From Macrothele yani (taxonomy: Eukaryota; Arthropoda; Arachnida; Araneae; Macrothelidae): a DNA stretch of 64,000 nt. The translations under genes and the position numbers were made by a program. The DNA is taken from contig CM077007.1 of the NCBI GenBank assembly GCA_039090855.1, positions 15,177,515 to 15,241,514 on the forward strand, given 5' to 3'. The notes under the pieces were generated by a model. The model was not told the DNA's origin. It ran no database searches and saw only the letters and a list, made by a program, of their open reading frames with translations. Position 1 is the stretch's first letter. Each line of letters opens with the position of its first letter. Below, one piece after another: positions 58,138-64,000 of the stretch.

Positions 58138-58785
58138 CTATGTTTGTTCGAGCTGCTTCCTTGCATAAACTTCTTGTTTGACTTTACGATCAGTAGTAAG
58201 GTCTGGATGGAGGCAGTCTTTGTATGTCTTTAGTCGCCTAGACATTAACAGTTCAGCTGGACTAAAACTCGTAGAAGATGAAGGAGTGATGTGTTGGCGT
58301 TGCAGAAAATTAGCTAAGCGCTTCCTCCAAGACCCGTATGTTATTCTTTTGAGAGAATCCTTAGTAGTCTGCACCATTCTTTCTGCTTGACCATTAGCAG
58401 CAGGACGGTAAGTGGAGATCAAAACTCATCGAATGGCATTATTACGTAGGAAGGCATCATAAGCAGAACATGTAAACTGAGGACCGTTGTCAGAAACCAT
58501 TACATCAGGAATACCATGAGTACTAAATATTTCTCGCAGGACATCAATAGTAGCACTGGTTGAAGTAGATGGCATGTGTCTTACCTTCAACCATTTTGAG
58601 TAAGAATCCACAAGGATTAGGAAATTTTGTCCATGGTATGGTCCCGCGAAATCAACGTGTAGACGAGACCAAGGTTTAGTCGTAACTTCCCAAGGATGAA
58701 CAGGAGCACGAGGAGGAGAATGTCTAGTTTCTTGGCATTGGACACAGTCTTTCACATGATATGTAATATGATCTTCCATGAGTGG
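58138..58785 (-). pseudogene. Ty3/gypsy integrase region, broken
   Basis: On the minus strand this encodes a zinc-binding end (K-D-C-V-Q-C-Q) followed by the catalytic core with HVDFAGP, MVSDNGPQFTC and AANGQAERMVQ, the D, D and E of integrase in order. An in-frame TGA separates NNAIR from VLISTYRP near 58424. The integrase would insert the DNA copy into the host genome. The C-terminus runs toward the LTR after ARKQLEQT. Confidence 0.85.
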
Positions 58786-58818
58786 CCACTACACATATGA
58801 ACGTGCAAGAGCTTTCAT

Positions 58819-60098
58819 TCACTCAATACCTGGATGAGCAAGATGCAATTCTTCGAGAACACGCTGGTATCCACATGTAGGTATGACTACACGATTTCCC
58901 CATAACAAGCAATTTTTATGAACAGAAAGTTCATTTTTCTTGGAGAAGAAGATATGAAAATCAGGAGACGGTTTTCCTTCAGGCCATCCCCTCAACACCC
59001 AGTTGAGAACACGTGATAGAATTGGATCCTGAAGTGTCATTTTAGCAATTTCACTAGCTTGTAATGGAGAATTGTCTAAATCTTCTGTAAACAACACTTC
59101 AAGTGGAGGTGGAATTTCACAATCTGGAATTTCTTGAGGTAATCTACTTAATGCCTCAGCATTTTGAATTTTCTTGCCTGGTCGATGTACGAGTGTGAAG
59201 TTGTAAGCATTCAACATTATAGACCATCTCAGCATACGAGGAGAAAGAATTTCTGGAGTAGCTTTTGATCTGGTGAATAATCCTAGAAGTGGTTGATGGT
59301 CAGTAACGATAGTAAATTGGTGACCATACAAGAAATGAGGAAATTTTTTAACTCCCACTATAATACCCAGTGCTTCTTTATCAATTTCAGCATAGTTCCT
59401 CTCAGTAGAAGTTAAGGTCCTTGAAGCGAAAGCAATGGGTGAGGCTCTCCCATCTAGAAGCTTATGATTTAACACACAACCTACACCATATGGTGATGCG
59501 TCACAAGTAAGAATTATTGGTAGCTTCTCATCAAAAGGAATTAACACGGCGTCAGAAGATAACAACGCCTTTACAGACTTAAAGGTATTGTTATGAATCT
59601 CAGTCCAAGACCATGTATAATCTTTCTTGAGAATCTTATGCAATGGTTCCGCAACAGTAGCTTTAGACTTAAGGAAACTGTGGTAAAAATTAAGGAGTCC
59701 CAGGAATGCTTGTAGTGGTTGCTTGTTCTTAGGAACCAGCATTGCCTGAATTGCCTCGACTTTAGTTTTTGACGGATGTATTCCACAAGCATCAATTCTA
59801 TATACCAGGAACTCCACTTCTGTGACGCCAAACAGACACTTTTCTTTTTTAGCATGGAGTCCAGGATTTCTAAGCTGAGCGAGAACTTTGTGAAGCCTAG
59901 AATCTGGCTCTTTTAGAGATGTTGCTCTAACTAGCACATCATCAAAATAGGGTACGACTCCCTCTAATCCAGTAAACAGTTCATCAATGATGTTTTGGAA
60001 TATTCCAGGGTCTACATTTATTCCATACTGCAATCGTTTTACTTTAAATGCTCCCCGGTGTGTAACGATAGTCTGTGCTTCTACAGACTCATTATCAA
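58819..60098 (-). pseudogene. Ty3/gypsy reverse transcriptase (part) and RNase H
   Basis: The open frame carries the end of RT, with the catalytic-site variant PYFDDVLV (about 59950), the connection LLNFYHSFLK, and RNase H with LTCDASPYGVG (about 59500), YAEIDKEALG and VTDHQPLLGLF. It ends LHLAHPGIE followed by a TGA. The beginning of RT lies in the adjoining frame upstream. Its frame is continuous for 404 codons, so decay is moderate. Confidence 0.87.
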
Positions 60099-60992
60099 TT
60101 ACCAGCTGTAAGTATGTGAGGTCAATTTGGCATAAAATCCACCCCCTTTCAATGTTGACAATAAGTGATTTACTGCAGGAATAGGATATGGATGTGCTTT
60201 CATAGCAGTATTCAGTGTCACTTTGTAATCACCACAGAGTCTAACCTCCCCGGAAGGTTTAATCACTGGTACCACGGGTGTAGACCATTTTGGATTTGAG
60301 ATTGGTTCAATTACATCTTCAGCTAAAAGCTTATCAAGTGCTGCATCAATCTTGGGACGAAGAGCAAGTGGAACAGTTCTTGCCTTAAAACGCATGGGAG
60401 GAATTTGAAGATCTAGATGTAGCGAAACTACTGGCCCCTTGTATGAACCAAGTCTTTCCTCAAATACATCATTAAATTCTTTTACCACATCATCAACAGG
60501 GTTTGTTGAAATAGCATTGTAATTGAAATAGCATTGTACCCCTGTTATTGTAATTCCAAGTGGATGGAACCATGCATAACCTAAGTCATTGGTGCACTTT
60601 CTCTGAGAGATCAGAAGCTGCAGTTGAGCACCATGCTGATTATGTTGTACATTCACAACACACATTCTGCGAAGGGGTATTTTATTCCCTTGAAAATCAG
60701 TTAAACGTATTGATGAAAGCTGAATTTCTGGCTTATTTGCACGCCAGAGCCTTTTGTATGTATCATGTGAAATGATGGAGTGAAAGGATCCAGAGTCTAC
60801 CTCTAAGCTGCAGTCCTTACCTTCGATGCTTAATGTAACGGTTTGTTTCCTAACAGAATCTGTGCGATTATGTAATACATTTACACAATATTCAGAATTT
60901 ATTTCCATATTTGTGCATTTTACTCTTGGTTTTCCTCTGTTAGAAGTAGGACTAATGCTTTGCTGTTTGCCTTGTTGTTGTTTTTCTTGCAA
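60099..60992 (-). pseudogene. Ty3/gypsy protease and N-terminal reverse transcriptase
   Basis: After a linker, LEVDSGSFHSIIS is the retropepsin active site (D-S-G). RT begins with LDKLLAEDVIEPISNPKWST, PVVPVIKPSGEVRLCGDYKV and AHPYPIPAVNHLLSTLKGG. The frame then shifts near 60110, within FYAKL. It overlaps the gag frame by about 70 bases in another frame, the usual gypsy gag/pol arrangement. Confidence 0.85.
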
Positions 60993-61594
60993 ACAGCTTC
61001 AATGTGACCCATATTCCTACAAAATCTGCACACTGTATTTCTGAATTTACACATAGAACTCATATGGTTTCCACCACAGCTATGGCATACGCTTCCATTA
61101 AAAGGAATTGCATACTTTGAATGAACATTTACATTTTGTTTCTTAGAATTACTTTTAGTATGTTGCACATTACTTATCAATTCTGAAAAATTCCCGCGAG
61201 TGCAAGTTTGAGAAAATATTCGCTTTGCCTCATTAGTAGTTGTTTCAGCAGCAAGCATTTTCAAAAACGCGCCATCAAGAGTCAGTTCCATTTCAGCTAA
61301 GAGCCTGCATTGTACTGCGTCATCAATTATTCCACATACTAGCTGATCTCGTAGATGCTCATTCAGTGTATCTCTGAAATTACACTGCTCCGTTAAACGT
61401 CGTAGGTCAGTAGCATAGTCAGTTATACTTTCACCTTTACGCTGTATACGGTTCTGGAACAGATAGCGGAAATAAATTTCCGAGGATCTAGGACTAAAAT
61501 TATTTTTTAACAATTCATTCAATTCATCATACGATTTATCAGTTAGTTTTAGTTGTGATGTTACCGCTAAAGCTCGAAAGCTGTTAATGTACAC
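60920..61594 (-). pseudogene. Ty3/gypsy gag, N-terminus missing
   Basis: This is the structural protein of the particle. It has a capsid-like region (FSPRSSEIYFRYLFQNRIQR, E-S-I-T-D-Y, LRRLTEQCNF, LRDQLVCGI) and two CCHC zinc knuckles, CHSCGGNHMSSMC and CRFCRNMGHIEAVC. It begins at an internal position: homologous gags have another 100 residues or more before this. The DNA changes abruptly at about 61600, so the 5' end and 5' LTR are missing. Confidence 0.82.
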
Positions 61595-61599
61595 ATTAT

Positions 61600-61700
61600 C
61601 TAGCTAATCTGCAGATTAACTGATTTGCTCCATTAATGTGCAGAATCAAGAGTTTTCCCGCATTTTACCTAGGTAATGTGCACATTAATGGCTTCCGTAT
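61600..61700. repeat. Palindrome-rich junction next to truncated gag
   Basis: Short self-complementary words are packed here: TAATGTACACATTA, CTAATCTGCAGATTA, CCATTAATGTGCA, ACCTAGGTAATGTGCACATT. The outer words are near-copies in mirror orientation, suggesting a small inverted-repeat insertion of about 100 bases. Confidence 0.5.
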
Positions 61701-61719
61701 CGTTAAAGTTCAAAAGTTT

Positions 61720-61842
61720 GTTTCTCTCATTTCCTTTCCCTACACCTTCCCCCTCTCCCTCCACTTTTAGTTTGGTTTCGCCTGTTTCTCTCATTTTCTT
61801 TCCCTACATCTTCCCCCTCTCCCTCCACTTTTAGTTTCGTAT
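61720..61842. repeat. Tandem duplication, period 64
   Basis: GTTTCTCTCATTTCCTTTCC with CCCCCTCTCCCTCCACTTTT is repeated once with only a few changes, pyrimidine-rich on this strand. Confidence 0.85.
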
Positions 61843-61979
61843 GTTTTGCAAATTCATTTCCTTAATTATAATAATATTTTAAACCGTTTGATTCTTTCTA
61901 TTATAGTTTTTTAATTGATTGATGATTGATTCTATCAACTAATTTGTTGATTGTTTGATCGTATTAACTTGATTCTTTA

Positions 61980-64000
61980 TATCATCATCATCATCATTGT
62001 CAACCATTATCAATCCACTGCTGGACGAAGGTCTCCCCAAGTTTCCTCCACAATGGTCTGTCTTGTGCCAGTCTCCTCCATGTCACTCCCGCATACTTTC
62101 GAATTTCATCCACCCATCTTCCATGTGGTCTTCTTCTGGGTCTTTTCCTGTCCCTTGGAATCCAATCTAAAATTTCGGCTGTCCATCGACGGTCTGTTCT
62201 TCTGGCAGTATGTCCAGCCCATTGCCATTTCAGGGATTTAACTCTGATCATGATGTCTTCCAATCTTGTCATTTTTCGGATCCACGTGTTCCTCTTCTTA
62301 TCTCTCCTGGTTACACCAAGCATGCACCTCTCCATGCTTCTTTGAGTTGTCTGCAGCCTTTGTATGTCTCTTTTAGCTAAGGTCCACGTCTCTGCACCAT
62401 ACGTAAGCACTGGAAGGATGCATTGATCAAACACTTTTCTTTTAAGACATAATGGCATATTGCTCTTGAAAATTATGCTGTTTCTTCCAAAAGCTCTCCA
62501 GGCAAGTTTTGTACGCCGATTAATTTCTTCACCAATGTGACCCTCACTTGATATCTGCTGTCCAAGATAAACGTACGTGTCTGTTATCTCCAGCTTTTCT
62601 CCATCAATCGATAAATCTTCATTTCTTGTAAAAGCATTGTACATCACTTTTGTCTTCTGAAAGTTAATTTTTAATCCCACTTCTTTACTCTTGTCAGCAA
62701 GTTCCTGGATCATACTCTGTAGCTCTGATGGGTTAGTTGCAAAATGACTATGTCATCAGCAAAACGAAGGTGGGTTAGATAATCTCCATTAATCTTTATC
62801 CCCTTGTTTTCCCAGCTCAGTGACTGAAAAACACCCTCCAATGTGGCATTAAAGAGCTTCGGAGATATGGTGTCACCTTGTCTTACTCCCTTTCCAATTT
62901 TTATGTGTGTTGTATTTTCAAACAGCCTAATCTTTGCACTTGCATTTTCATAGATGTTATTAATAATATTAATGTATGAATCTTCAACACCGCAGGTTTT
63001 CAGAGCCATTGTAACTGCTGATGGTTTCACCGAATCAAAGGCTTTTTCATAATCGATAAAAGCCATGCACAATGGAAGTTCATATTCCCTCGCTCTTTCA
63101 ATTAGTTCTCTCAGCACATGGATATGATCTATTGTGCTGTAGCCACTCCTGAATCCAGCTTGTTCTCTCGGTTGAGCCATGTCCAGTGTTACCTTCAAGC
63201 GGTGTGAAAGAACTTTAGTGAAGATTTTATAAACTACTGATAGGAGACTGATAGGTCTGTAGTTTCCGAGATCCTCAATGTCACCTTTCTTATGTAGCAG
63301 GATCATTGTAGCGTTGTTCCAATCCTCAGGAATCTTTCCTTCATTAAGGCATCGAGTGAAAATTTGGGCGAGTACTGTTTCGATTTCTCCACTTGCTTCT
63401 TGTATGATGTCTACAGTAATTCCATCTTCTCCTGGAGCTTTTCCCCGCTTCATGTTCTTGATTGCATGTGCAACTTCTGCTGGAAGGACTGGAGGAACTC
63501 TGGTACTGGTATCTTTCATGATGTCTGGAGTGCATGTATCATCCCTTTCATATAATTTGGAGTAGAAATCTTTCACTCTTGTCAAAATTTTGCCTCTATT
63601 TCTTGTTACAGAACCATCTTCTTTTCTCAGTGCCATAATCTGTTTTCTTCCCTTACTGAGATGTCCCTTTGCTATCTTTAGGCTTTGGTTGTTTTCAATT
63701 GCTTTCCTCACTAGTTCACAGTTGAATTTTCTTACGTCTTCAGTGATACTTTTTCGTACTGTCTTGCATAGCTCTATATATTCCACTTTGGAAGTCACAT
63801 CTTCTTTAGTTGTCCTCATCTCTCTTCTTTTTTGCATCAACATTTTCGTTTTTCCTGATAATTTATTTACATGCAACTTGTTTTTAGACCCAGCTAATTT
63901 TGTTGCTGTTTCCATAAGAGCTTTGGTTACTTTTCTGTTAACTTCAGAGATGTCCACTTCTTCCGATGTTAGGCCTTCTAAAGCAGAGAACCTGTTCTTC
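61980..64000 (-). pseudogene. LINE family A, copy 7 (runs off the window)
   Basis: On the minus strand it extends from MDISEVNRKVTKALMETA at the window's right edge to QQWIDNG and the (GAT)n tail at 61981-61998. The RT blocks NYRPISLLSVVYK, AFIDYEKAFDS and GVRQGDTIS are intact; the catalytic RFADD lies at about 62755. A one-base loss just after it (GCAAAATGACTATGT) shifts the frame. This is otherwise among the cleanest copies. Its endonuclease part must lie beyond 64000. Confidence 0.9.

Noticed and set aside
61951..62241. 96-codon plus-strand open frame at the end of family A copy 7
   Set aside because: It is antisense to the conserved RT C-terminus and starts in the (ATC)n tail.

Overview
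This is eukaryotic, almost certainly animal, nuclear DNA. It is AT-rich and packed with transposons, and GT-AG introns run from a few hundred bases to about 18 kb. The transposon mix (RTE-type LINEs, Penelope, Tc1, mariner, Ty3/gypsy, foldback MITEs) suggests an arthropod with a large genome. The taxon is an inference; nothing in the window identifies the species.

The one host gene I can support lies on the + strand. Ten exons between 7710 and 57121 encode at least eight tandem von Willebrand factor C (VWC) domains, so the product is probably a secreted BMP-binding protein of the kielin/chordin-like or CRIM1-like type. The exons are 7710-7809, 12102-12184, 13255-13348, 31447-31621, 32737-32913, 35135-35218, 37991-38163, 42129-42225, 46551-46636 and 56930-57121. 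Junction phases agree from exon to exon, except that the fourth exon carries one extra base that breaks its frame. No first or last exon, signal peptide, promoter or polyadenylation site is in view, so the gene runs off both ends.

Everything else is intronic or flanking sequence. The main invader is an RTE-like LINE (here family A) with an APE-type endonuclease, a reverse transcriptase and an (ATG)n tail. It is seen as ten copies or fragments: 3798-6885, 8293-8915(-), 23105-24570(-), 25090-27360, 27366-30462, 35537-36580, 37628-37675, 48343-51222, 51232-52390(-) and 61980-64000(-). A second LINE (family B, 3' end GATATGTATG repeats) is nearly complete on the - strand at 18745-22915, with fragments at 2590-3797, 7110-7232, 38762-38835 and 52725-52895.

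Other elements are a 5'-truncated Ty3/gypsy element with one LTR (57543-61600, -), a dead Tc1 element (46889-48089, -), a mariner fragment (42342-43260, -) and two Penelope-like fragments (43310-44060 and 54440-55020, both -). There is also a decayed copy of an unnamed zinc-finger-containing repetitive gene family that keeps an apparent intron (15190-16925, -). Foldback or TIR elements lie at 1-417, 1485-2412, 9439-9559, 10533-10775, 17868-18102, 21720-22465, 40573-40992 and 45013-45784, and three tRNA-like SINE heads are present. I see no rRNA genes, CRISPR arrays or prokaryotic features.
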